From NCBI GenBank assembly GCA_003249225.1, contig QKJQ01000029.1:1-64000 (forward strand): a stretch of DNA of 64,000 nt, written 5' to 3'. A program made the translations under genes and the position numbers. The notes beneath the pieces were generated by a model, which worked only from the letters and a program-made list of their open reading frames with translations, was not told where the DNA came from and ran no database searches. This document shows, one piece after another, positions 1-7,680 of this stretch (its first letter is position 1; the number at the start of each line of letters is the position of its first letter). This stretch comes from Clostridia bacterium. GTDB taxonomy: Bacteria; Bacillota; Clostridia; Lachnospirales; Lachnospiraceae.

Positions 1-96
1 GACACCTAAATTTTAACAAACTTGAGGTTCTTTTTGTATATAATTTTTTTCACCTAATAAGTGAAAGTAAAAAGCATAAAAAAATACAGTAACTAT

Positions 97-138
97 GCGG
101 TGCTTCGCACCGCTCAATGAATTATCATGAATAATTCA
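97..138. repeat. Two adjacent perfect hairpins upstream of the first regulator
   Basis: A perfect 7-bp stem with a 3-base loop (GCGGTGC/GCACCGC, 97-113) is followed at once by a perfect 8-bp inverted repeat with a 5-base loop (TGAATTAT/ATAATTCA, 118-138). Neither is followed by a T-run, so they are not obvious terminators. They sit 70-110 bases before the response regulator start and could be an operator, an mRNA structure or a REP-like element. Function is unknown. Confidence 0.5.
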
Positions 139-206
139 GGTTTATTTGAGTTAAAATCTAGAATATGCATTTTAATTTTGGAAAATCGTTTCGGGAAGGA
201 AACCAT

Positions 207-947
207 ATGTACAAAGTATTTTTAGTAGATGATGATGAGTTAATACTCGATCAGATCGTAAATACGATTCCCTGGATGGAAAATGGATTTGAGGTCATTG
301 GATGCGAAAGTGATGCTGTTGTTGCATTGAAAAAGGTATTCGAAATAAAACCGCATGTAGTATTTATTGATCTGAAGATGCCAAAACTCGACGGGCACAG
401 TTTTATACACAGTGTACGAGAACAAGGAATGGATACTGAATTTATAATGTTAAGCGCGTTCGGTACCTTTGAAGATGCCAGAACCTTTTTTCAGCAGGAC
501 GGATTTGATTATCTGCTAAAGCCATTGCAGATGCAGGAAGCACAGATGGTTCTGGAAAAGATGGCAGAGAAGCTGATAAGAAAGTATCCTATGCTAACAG
601 AATATGAAGAAGAGATCGTAAATCCTGCCTTCGCAGAACTAACGGATTATTTACAAAACAGTTTTGCAGAAAAATTCACACTGGAAGAGCTATCAAAGAG
701 ATTTGGCATCAGCGCCGGATATATCTGTAACCTGTTTGCGAAGCACTATAGTACGACACTGACTAGATATGTGACTCGAATTCGCATGGAATATGCTGTG
801 TCGGAAATGAAAAAGAAAGAGTTGTCACTTAAGAATATTGCTACAGCCTGTGGTTACAGAGATTATTTTTATTTTAATAAAGTATTTCGAGGCTATTATG
901 GAGAGGCCCCCAGTCAGTACATGAAAAATATGGATGCAGTCTCCTGA
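207..947 (+). CDS. Short AraC-type response regulator (HptR/YesN-like)
   Basis: Response regulator of 246 residues. A receiver domain (about 1-120) has the acidic cluster VDDD at 8-10, the phospho-acceptor Asp55 in FIDLKMP, and a KP motif (LLKPL) before its end. An AraC-type double helix-turn-helix fills about 145-240 (LSKRFGISAGYICNLF and IATACGYRDYFYFNKVF). I chose the ATG at 207 because GGGAAGGA lies 6 bases upstream; the longer reading from 165 adds 14 unconserved residues. It lacks the long linker of typical YesN proteins (about 500 residues) and is close in size to staphylococcal HptR. It is first in an operon with two binding proteins and a YesM-type kinase, its likely partner. The targets are unknown; autoregulation or control of a distant transporter is inferred. 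Confidence 0.9.
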   Translation: MYKVFLVDDDELILDQIVNTIPWMENGFEVIGCESDAVVALKKVFEIKPHVVFIDLKMPKLDGHSFIHSVREQGMDTEFIMLSAFGTFEDARTFFQQDGFDYLLKPLQMQEAQMVLEKMAEKLIRKYPMLTEYEEEIVNPAFAELTDYLQNSFAEKFTLEELSKRFGISAGYICNLFAKHYSTTLTRYVTRIRMEYAVSEMKKKELSLKNIATACGYRDYFYFNKVFRGYYGEAPSQYMKNMDAVS

Positions 948-976
948 GGGTCACAGACAAAGATAAGGGTGATTTT

Positions 977-2533
977 ATGGTCAGAAAACACAGAATTTTA
1001 ATACTTACTCTGCTTGGCATTCTGCTGAGTACAACTGGATTTGGGATACATTATCTTATCGAATCGGACCAGGACGCCAAGAAAACGACCGTTACGATCG
1101 CAGTTATGGTAAACGATGGGGTCAGGGATTTTAATACAAACTATTATACACACTGGCTGGAGGAACAGACCGGCTATGACATTACCTTTGAGTATATCCC
1201 AAAAGGCTATGAGACGGAATATATCCAGACAATGCTCAGCTTTGATGAAAGTGCCATTGATGCGGTCTTTTTATCGGGCAAAGAAAAAATCCTGGAAGAC
1301 GATGCGTTCAATTCTTTCTGCGACAAAGGGATGATTTATGATTTGTCTGCGTTTATAACGAAAGACAGTAATTTTTCGCAGGTGATGAAGGAGTACTCGG
1401 AATATGAATTGTATGACCAGATCAAAAGAGGAGATGCCGTATACTATATTCCGCAGATGGATACAGCGAGAAAGCAACACAACCTGCAGGTCCTCTGGAT
1501 CAATATTGACTGGCTCAAGACACTGAAGCTCCAGATTCCAAAGACAACAAAAGAATTAGCCACGATACTACAGGCATTTAAAGAAAAGGATCCTAACAGG
1601 AATGGCATACAGGATGAACTTCCTCTGATTAGCTGTGAAGCCTCGTATTCCATGCAAAGTTACAATTATTTGCTCAATGCATTTATATATAACGATCCGC
1701 TCCATGCCAGACTATATTTCAAAGATGGTAAGATTGAACTTGCTCAGGTGCAGGATACATTTTTGCAGGGTCTGAACTTTTGCAGAGACTTGTATGAAAA
1801 TGGACTGATTTCTGATATTGGTTTTTCTTATTCACAGAAACAGATTATGGAACTGGTGAATGATCCGGAGGACCTGGTAGGAGCATTTACAAGCAAAAGT
1901 ATCTCTGATGTTATCTATCCGAATTGCTCAGATATTCTGGCAAAATTTATACAGGTTGCACCACTGGCCGGACCGGATGGAGAGAAAAATGCAGTCTGGG
2001 TCAATCTGGAGCCGAAAATTGGAGGGTATATACCTGCAAATAGCAGACATCCGGAGGAAGCCTATAAAATTATGGACACCATGCTATCGAAGGAAGCTTC
2101 CCTGATCGCAGCTTTTGGAGAAGAGGGAAAGGACTGGAAATATTCCGACAGTGGTGAATTATCTACCTATGGCTCCTTAGCAAAGATCACAACGATAAAT
2201 TATTTAAGTGACAGTTTGCAGAATAAAAATTTTGCCGGTACAGGACCTTTGATGTTAGACGACATGTATGCAAACAGTGTGACCTGGAACGGAGATTGCT
2301 CACTTGTTGAATACATTGATGCAAGAGCTATCAGAACATACGAGACCTACTACGGAAAATCAGAAGCATACCTTGGTTTATTTCCTGACAATGCTGCCCT
2401 CTATGAAACGATAAATAAAACGACAGATGACTGGATACTTCGATTCATTACAGGGGAGAGTAACAGCAGGGATAAGGATACCTGGCAGCAGTACAAATCG
2501 ACAATTGAAAAACTTTGGGAGTCATTTGACTAG
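977..2533 (+). CDS. Extracellular solute-binding protein, membrane-anchored
   Basis: A 518-residue periplasmic-binding-protein-like protein of the large family 1 (sugar/lipoprotein LipO-like) group. A hydrophobic N-terminal segment (about 5-28) has no lipobox cysteine, so it is either a cleaved signal peptide or an uncleaved membrane anchor, unlike the lipoproteins nearby. Family-like features are the early KTTVTIAVMVND strand, the HWLEEQTGYDI segment and a C-terminal EEAYKIMDTMLSKEASL helix. It starts 29 bases after the response regulator stop, with AAGGGTGAT upstream, and is followed 24 bases later by a second binding protein and then the kinase. No permease or ATPase is adjacent, so a sensory role feeding the kinase is more likely than import. 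The ligand is unknown. Confidence 0.8.
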   Translation: MVRKHRILILTLLGILLSTTGFGIHYLIESDQDAKKTTVTIAVMVNDGVRDFNTNYYTHWLEEQTGYDITFEYIPKGYETEYIQTMLSFDESAIDAVFLSGKEKILEDDAFNSFCDKGMIYDLSAFITKDSNFSQVMKEYSEYELYDQIKRGDAVYYIPQMDTARKQHNLQVLWINIDWLKTLKLQIPKTTKELATILQAFKEKDPNRNGIQDELPLISCEASYSMQSYNYLLNAFIYNDPLHARLYFKDGKIELAQVQDTFLQGLNFCRDLYENGLISDIGFSYSQKQIMELVNDPEDLVGAFTSKSISDVIYPNCSDILAKFIQVAPLAGPDGEKNAVWVNLEPKIGGYIPANSRHPEEAYKIMDTMLSKEASLIAAFGEEGKDWKYSDSGELSTYGSLAKITTINYLSDSLQNKNFAGTGPLMLDDMYANSVTWNGDCSLVEYIDARAIRTYETYYGKSEAYLGLFPDNAALYETINKTTDDWILRFITGESNSRDKDTWQQYKSTIEKLWESFD

Positions 2534-2557
2534 CCTGCAGTACTTTGGAGGATACAG

Positions 2558-3760
2558 ATGAACAGATACAGAATACAATGTTACATTTTACTTGCATTAT
2601 TGGTTACTTTTCTGAGTACCTTACTCGTCGGCTGCGAGAAGACTGTGGCAAGAACAGAGCAGTATCGTGATATGGAGCAGTGGCTCGAAAAAGCTGACCT
2701 GACAGACCATCTTTCAAAAGAGGAACTGTACCAGGCAGCACTTTTAGAAGACACCCTGGTCATATATAGCGTATCTTCCAGAATCTTTGATGTAAAAACG
2801 ACCTTTGAACAGGAGTACCCCGGGCTTACGGTAGATGTCAGAGATATTCGAAGTTATGATATTGTAAATAAGATCAAAAATGAATATGAGAACGAAGAGT
2901 ATAAGTGTGATCTTGTTGTATGCAGCGATTGCGACGGAAGCCTATACAAGGAATTACTGGAACCGGGTATTGTATACTCTTATGTTCCATGGGATATTGA
3001 CTTTAGGCTTAAGGATGATAACATTGAGCAGGGACTTGAATTTCTGGGAGAAGCGATTATGCTTGTCTATAATAACGAGGTATTTGATGCTCAGCCAATT
3101 AACAACCTGTGGGAGCTGACAGAAGATACGTATAAAGGGAAGATTATCATGGCGAACCCACTCAGTTCCTTTTCTACCAATGGATTTTGCGCAGCTCTGT
3201 TCGCACAGTCTCCGGCTATGGAAAAAGCTTACGAAGATTATTATGGCACAAAACTTATCATTCCGGACGGTAAATGTGCCGGAGAGATTTTCTGGGAGAT
3301 GGCAGCCCCCAATATCATCTTTACGAATTCCAGTGACGAAGTTCTGGAAAGTGTAGGGAATAACGGAGCTAATGATGTCTGGATCGGAATCATGATATCA
3401 AGTAAAATGAGATACGAAGAGTTAGGTTATCATGTGGCATTGATTTATAATCTCGAACCATTTGCTGCAGTCTATACGCCAAACAGCATAACCCTTGCAG
3501 GAAGAGCTGCTAATGTGAACTCCGCTAAATTATTCATACGATACCTGCTTGGTGAAGCGGACGGAACAGGAGAAGGATTGCAACCCTATACTACAACAGG
3601 CACATGGTCTGTTCGTCAGGATGCACCAGACGGAAATCCAGTTCCTCTTAGCGACATGGATATCGTGCGTCTTGACAAAGAATTCATATACAGCAATCGT
3701 GAATCGATGACTGCTTTCTGGAAAAGGCTGTTGGTAGAGAATATTGAGATAAGGAAATGA
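2558..3760 (+). CDS. Lipoprotein solute-binding protein, AfuA/PgtC/HptA-like
   Basis: A 400-residue lipoprotein with lipobox LVGC (Cys26) after a hydrophobic signal segment. The mature part begins with LVIYSVSSRIFDVKTTFEQ, typical of the iron-type family 1 binding proteins (AfuA/FutA fold), a group that also includes the regulatory proteins PgtC and HptA. GGAGG stands 6 bases before the ATG. It lies between a second binding protein and the histidine kinase. By analogy with HptA (hexose phosphate sensing) and PgtC (phosphoglycerate sensing), I infer that it presents a phosphorylated or anionic ligand to the kinase ectodomain. The ligand cannot be read from sequence. No transport components are adjacent. 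Confidence 0.75.
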   Translation: MNRYRIQCYILLALLVTFLSTLLVGCEKTVARTEQYRDMEQWLEKADLTDHLSKEELYQAALLEDTLVIYSVSSRIFDVKTTFEQEYPGLTVDVRDIRSYDIVNKIKNEYENEEYKCDLVVCSDCDGSLYKELLEPGIVYSYVPWDIDFRLKDDNIEQGLEFLGEAIMLVYNNEVFDAQPINNLWELTEDTYKGKIIMANPLSSFSTNGFCAALFAQSPAMEKAYEDYYGTKLIIPDGKCAGEIFWEMAAPNIIFTNSSDEVLESVGNNGANDVWIGIMISSKMRYEELGYHVALIYNLEPFAAVYTPNSITLAGRAANVNSAKLFIRYLLGEADGTGEGLQPYTTTGTWSVRQDAPDGNPVPLSDMDIVRLDKEFIYSNRESMTAFWKRLLVENIEIRK

Positions 3761-3793
3761 AGCAACGGTCAGTGAAGAAGAGGGAATGACAGA

Positions 3794-5488
3794 ATGAACA
3801 GCAGAAAAAAATCCTTAATGCACGAATTAAAATGGACCGTCATAGCATTAGGTACGACAATGATTGCTATGTGGTTTCTTTTTTACATTTATTTGAACAG
3901 CCTGTTAAATGAGTACGTGATCCGTTCAATGGAACAGGCTTCCTCACAGATCATCAGTGAGCTGAACCAATCCTTTCTGCAGCTGGAAGAGGTTTCGTTC
4001 TTTTTATCGGAGGATGATGCGGTATATCAGCTGTTGAATTCGTCAGATGGACGTGAGTTTCATGCCAGAGCAGCAATCGTGGTGGATCAGATGGAACAGA
4101 TCTCGATCAAGTCAGGATTTATCAGTAATATAGTTATATATGAGAACAGCGGCAGGTTCTATCGTTTTAACGGAACCATAAGCAATACCGCAGCGAAAAG
4201 ACTGATCAGCCTCATTCAGAAGGATTCTTTACAAAGGCATATTCAGGTCCAGCTGGATGATATAAATTATGTGGGATATGTAACGGATGTAACAGAGAAT
4301 ACATCCAGCCTCGGGAAAATCGTCATGCTGATGGATGAAATTGATATCTATCATATGTTTCAGGAAATTGAAGAGAACAACAGTATGAGGATCGCACTTG
4401 CTGCGGATGAAAAAGTAATCGTGGCAAATGATGCTGCCATGCTTGACAAAAGTCTGGATGAACTAAAGGAACTGGATGATTACATCATACAAAAACAGGT
4501 CGGTTTCACACCCTTTGAACTCGTAATCTCCTATAAAAGCGCAGGGGACAAAATAAGCATTCTGTTCCTGGCGGTTATGGTCTTGATGGCATTCCTGCTG
4601 CTCATGATCCTGGAACGTTTTCTTACCTTCTGGAGAAAGAAATTTTTCGTTCCGATACAGTCTGTTATTGTAAATGTTGAGGCTATGGAAGGCAGAACAG
4701 GAGCTTTTCTTATGCCGACCGGCCTGGAGCATTTTGACGGGCTCGTTCATGGAATCAATGAGTTGATTGCCCGCATTGAACAAAGTGACCGACAGATCTA
4801 TGAGGCAGAACTTTTTTTGCAGGAAGCAGAGATCAAAAAGCAAAAAGCGTATATAGTTTCATTAAAAAAACAGATCAATGCACATTTTACTGTAAATGTT
4901 CTGACTGTCATAAAAGCACTGACTCAGGCACAGGAGAGTGACAAAGCAGGTCTGCTCTGTGACGGGCTTTCCTTTCTTCTGCGTTATGCAAATGCCGGGG
5001 ACAGTTTTATCAGTGGCATGGAGGAATTTTTTGTACTGGAAAAGTATGTGAGCATCATGGAGATTCGTTACCCGAACAGGTTCGAGGTGGAAATTGATAT
5101 GGAGGATTTTCTTGAGGAAATCGAGTTGCCCAGAATGCTGTTGCAGCCGATCGTGGAGAACAGTATCCTGTATGGATTTGTTAAAAGTGATTTGGAGCAC
5201 AAGGGCTTGATTCATGTGTACCCACGCCTGGAATCAGAGACGATTAAAATCATCATTGAGGATAGTGGAGTCGGGATGGAAATGGGACATCTGAAAAACC
5301 TTCGGGATGAAATCAATCTGGCAGAAGACGAGGATATTCCGATTGAAGGGTTATCCCATGTAGCTCTGCTTAATATACAGCGAAGAATAAGGACTTACTT
5401 TGGAAAGGAATATGGAATAATTATAGATTCTGAAAAAGGAAAAGGAACCAGAGTAACCGTTCTGCTCCCACTGGTCAGGAAAAAGTAG
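3794..5488 (+). CDS. YesM/HptS-type sensor histidine kinase
   Basis: A 564-residue membrane kinase. Two transmembrane segments (about 14-36 and 253-277) bracket an extracellular sensor of about 215 residues. A short linker then leads to a His_kinase (LytS/YesM-type) domain with the phospho-acceptor His364 in QINAHF and an HATPase_c domain with the N-box LLQPIVENSILYGF and G-box DSGVGMEMG. Most family members have QINPHFLYN; here Pro is Ala and the residues after HF are TVN, a modest departure. It is last in the operon, 34 bases after the HptA-like gene, and a hairpin terminator follows. It probably phosphorylates the AraC-type regulator at 207-947 in response to the binding proteins. Confidence 0.88.
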   Translation: MNSRKKSLMHELKWTVIALGTTMIAMWFLFYIYLNSLLNEYVIRSMEQASSQIISELNQSFLQLEEVSFFLSEDDAVYQLLNSSDGREFHARAAIVVDQMEQISIKSGFISNIVIYENSGRFYRFNGTISNTAAKRLISLIQKDSLQRHIQVQLDDINYVGYVTDVTENTSSLGKIVMLMDEIDIYHMFQEIEENNSMRIALAADEKVIVANDAAMLDKSLDELKELDDYIIQKQVGFTPFELVISYKSAGDKISILFLAVMVLMAFLLLMILERFLTFWRKKFFVPIQSVIVNVEAMEGRTGAFLMPTGLEHFDGLVHGINELIARIEQSDRQIYEAELFLQEAEIKKQKAYIVSLKKQINAHFTVNVLTVIKALTQAQESDKAGLLCDGLSFLLRYANAGDSFISGMEEFFVLEKYVSIMEIRYPNRFEVEIDMEDFLEEIELPRMLLQPIVENSILYGFVKSDLEHKGLIHVYPRLESETIKIIIEDSGVGMEMGHLKNLRDEINLAEDEDIPIEGLSHVALLNIQRRIRTYFGKEYGIIIDSEKGKGTRVTVLLPLVRKK

Positions 5489-5530
5489 ATTGGTGAAAGG
5501 AAATGTGAATAAACTTTTGAAAGAAAAGTA

Positions 5531-5570
5531 AAAACTGCTTATGGCAAAAAAGCCAGAGGCAGTTTTTTTG
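5531..5570 (+). terminator. Rho-independent terminator after the sensor operon
   Basis: A stem of AAAACTGC with GCAGTTTT, plus an inner TGGC/GCCA pairing around an A-rich loop, ends in a run of seven T. It lies about 45 bases after the kinase stop and separates the sensor operon from the lipoprotein array. A spurious reading frame runs through it. Confidence 0.85.
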
Positions 5571-5604
5571 AATATATTACCAACGAATGTGAATTTTGTC
5601 TATG

Positions 5605-5632
5605 TTCTTAGTAGAGTAGGAATCACTATAAT
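5605..5632 (+). promoter_or_regulatory. Candidate promoter for the lipoprotein array
   Basis: A perfect -10 hexamer TATAAT (5627-5632) is preceded after 16 bases by a weak -35 TTCTTA. It lies about 60 bases upstream of the first lipoprotein gene and just downstream of the terminator, which is where a promoter would be expected. Confidence 0.45.
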
Positions 5633-5688
5633 AAACATGGAATATTATATTCAGAAATGCAGAAAACTAAAACACAAGGGAGAATATC

Positions 5689-7635
5689 ATGAAGAAGAGA
5701 GCAGTCGTGCTTGTTTTACTGACCTGTATGATTTTTACAACTGCTTGTGGCAATGCCGGAGCAGGAGAGAGCAATAACCTGACAATGAATAATGCAAGCG
5801 CAGCAATAAACAATGGTGGAGGCGATGGAGAATCAGTAGTAGAGAATGGGACGAATGATCAGCAAACAGACAATTCTGTTACGGAAGATTCCGATTCCCA
5901 TAATTATGGAGATCAATCCTGCAGCGTTGCAGAGTTCATTCAATCCGGAGTAACTTCTGAAGTTGGAACATCCATTCAGAATGCCTATGGCAGCGAAGCA
6001 GTCTCACTGATGTCACCGGTGCTGGAGGACAGTTATTCCGGTATTTATGACAGTTATGATCTGGGAAACATAAAAGGAATGTTTTTCACCGGCCGAAATG
6101 GTGAGGTCGTATTAGAGATGAAGGGACAGGATGTGGATTGCACGGCTTTGTTTTCGACGATGGCTGAGACAAAGGATTATGCAGACTCTTTGTGCTTCTT
6201 TGGAACCATGAGCGGAATGTTGAATGGAACGAACTGCGATGGTGCAGAGATCCTTCTTAAAATAGAAAGAACGGACAGTTCAGGATTTTACATTTCTATA
6301 CTTTCGAACAGTGAATTTCTTATAGAAGCTTCTTCCTTCTGGAATAGCGTCGACAATTCCGAAGACAATTCTGCGATTATGGCCGAGGAGAACTGGTTTG
6401 GTACCTATTCTTACACGGATGGGTCCGATAACAGTGAAGTAATAATCACCGTTCGGGCAGATGATCATGGACTACTGAATGCAGATATTGTATCAGCCGC
6501 TTATACCGGTACCTGCTGGGGCTTCCAAAAGGATAATGATATCAGCGGAATCGCTTTTCAAACGGCCGCCTGGGGCCTTGGGGATGAATATCCTTTTATC
6601 AGTCTGAATTTTATCCTGAATGATGTAACGGGAGTGTGTTCTGTTCTGTATTATTCCATCAATGGAGTCGAAGGATACAGTTCAGGAAATGCTTTCAAGG
6701 AAAATGATTACCTTGCACCATCCACGCTTGCAAATAAAGATGATACAGGAGTCTGGGGCGAGATTCCGATTCATGATACGGATGCACAGTATTTTGAACC
6801 AACAACAAAGGATTATATCGTATCCTATGCAGTGGGTGAAATCGACATTGACGTTAATTATACAGAGACAGCCATCGTACAGCAGTATACGTTGAATTCA
6901 TACAATGAGCTGGGAAAATGTGTGAATGAAAAATACAAATATGTTTGCCCCGATGAGACAGCAGCAACAAAAATGGAAGCACATTTACAGGATCGAATGC
7001 AGTATCTGATGGACGGCAGGAATCGGGAAATTACAAGGGTAGGTTCCATCGTTTATCAATATGAAACGGATAGTGTGGATGCATTTCCCTTTAATATGTA
7101 CAATGATAAGTCAAATCTGTTGGAGAACATGGGAGAGTATTTCTTCTATGACAGGCACTTTTTAGAAAAAAGTGATGGAAACGCAACCATCTACTACTGG
7201 TTATCCGATATTACAAGCAGAGAAGAAGGTATAGAAAAGAATGAAGTCTTCTCAAAATACATGAAACCGTTTGCCGGGCGTTATCAGAAGGAAAATGCCT
7301 CAGATGGATCGAACAGCGAAATAAATTTACTGGCGGACAGCATTTTTATAACCAACCTGAATATCAATTTTCTTGATAAGGAAGGTAACATAATAAATGG
7401 AGGAAGCGATTTTATTCAGTGTGATGAGGATGGAAATCTTATTGTGATCTCATCTTCCTATGAAAGTTATTATTTTATTCTGGACCTTACCTTTCAGGAA
7501 GACGGCAGTTCTGTAACCGGGCATTATTACAAGTATGCGCTTGAGAACGGATGTCCGACCTTCGCTGATTATCAGAATATGGAGTATTTTGAAGATGGGG
7601 ATCTTGGAGTATTTACCTATAATTCAGAATGGTAG
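5689..7635 (+). CDS. Lipoprotein of unknown function with the shared YF-P-T module
   Basis: A 648-residue lipoprotein with lipobox TTAC (Cys20) followed by a long Asn/Gly/Ser/Asp-rich tether (about 21-80). I do not recognise a named family. The region of about 363-500, starting DAQYFEPTTKDY, aligns by eye with two stretches of the lipoprotein at 10222-11844: a YF/HF-x-P-x-T start, a beta-rich middle, a SYxExG turn, then a DE-x-x-A segment and a late GxxVYY-like strand. The rest is acidic and Tyr/Phe-rich, as expected of secreted beta domains. GGGAG precedes the ATG. It is first of six lipoprotein genes in one direction. Surface attachment is well supported by the lipobox; the function is not known. 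Confidence 0.75.
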   Translation: MKKRAVVLVLLTCMIFTTACGNAGAGESNNLTMNNASAAINNGGGDGESVVENGTNDQQTDNSVTEDSDSHNYGDQSCSVAEFIQSGVTSEVGTSIQNAYGSEAVSLMSPVLEDSYSGIYDSYDLGNIKGMFFTGRNGEVVLEMKGQDVDCTALFSTMAETKDYADSLCFFGTMSGMLNGTNCDGAEILLKIERTDSSGFYISILSNSEFLIEASSFWNSVDNSEDNSAIMAEENWFGTYSYTDGSDNSEVIITVRADDHGLLNADIVSAAYTGTCWGFQKDNDISGIAFQTAAWGLGDEYPFISLNFILNDVTGVCSVLYYSINGVEGYSSGNAFKENDYLAPSTLANKDDTGVWGEIPIHDTDAQYFEPTTKDYIVSYAVGEIDIDVNYTETAIVQQYTLNSYNELGKCVNEKYKYVCPDETAATKMEAHLQDRMQYLMDGRNREITRVGSIVYQYETDSVDAFPFNMYNDKSNLLENMGEYFFYDRHFLEKSDGNATIYYWLSDITSREEGIEKNEVFSKYMKPFAGRYQKENASDGSNSEINLLADSIFITNLNINFLDKEGNIINGGSDFIQCDEDGNLIVISSSYESYYFILDLTFQEDGSSVTGHYYKYALENGCPTFADYQNMEYFEDGDLGVFTYNSEW

Positions 7636-7680
7636 ACCAGAAAATATTTGGTAGGAAATACTTAAATTGAGGGGGATCTT

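Noticed and set aside
5541..5777. Reading frame of 78 codons after the sensor operon
   Set aside because: It starts inside the terminator hairpin, has no ribosome binding site and overlaps the well-supported lipoprotein start at 5689.
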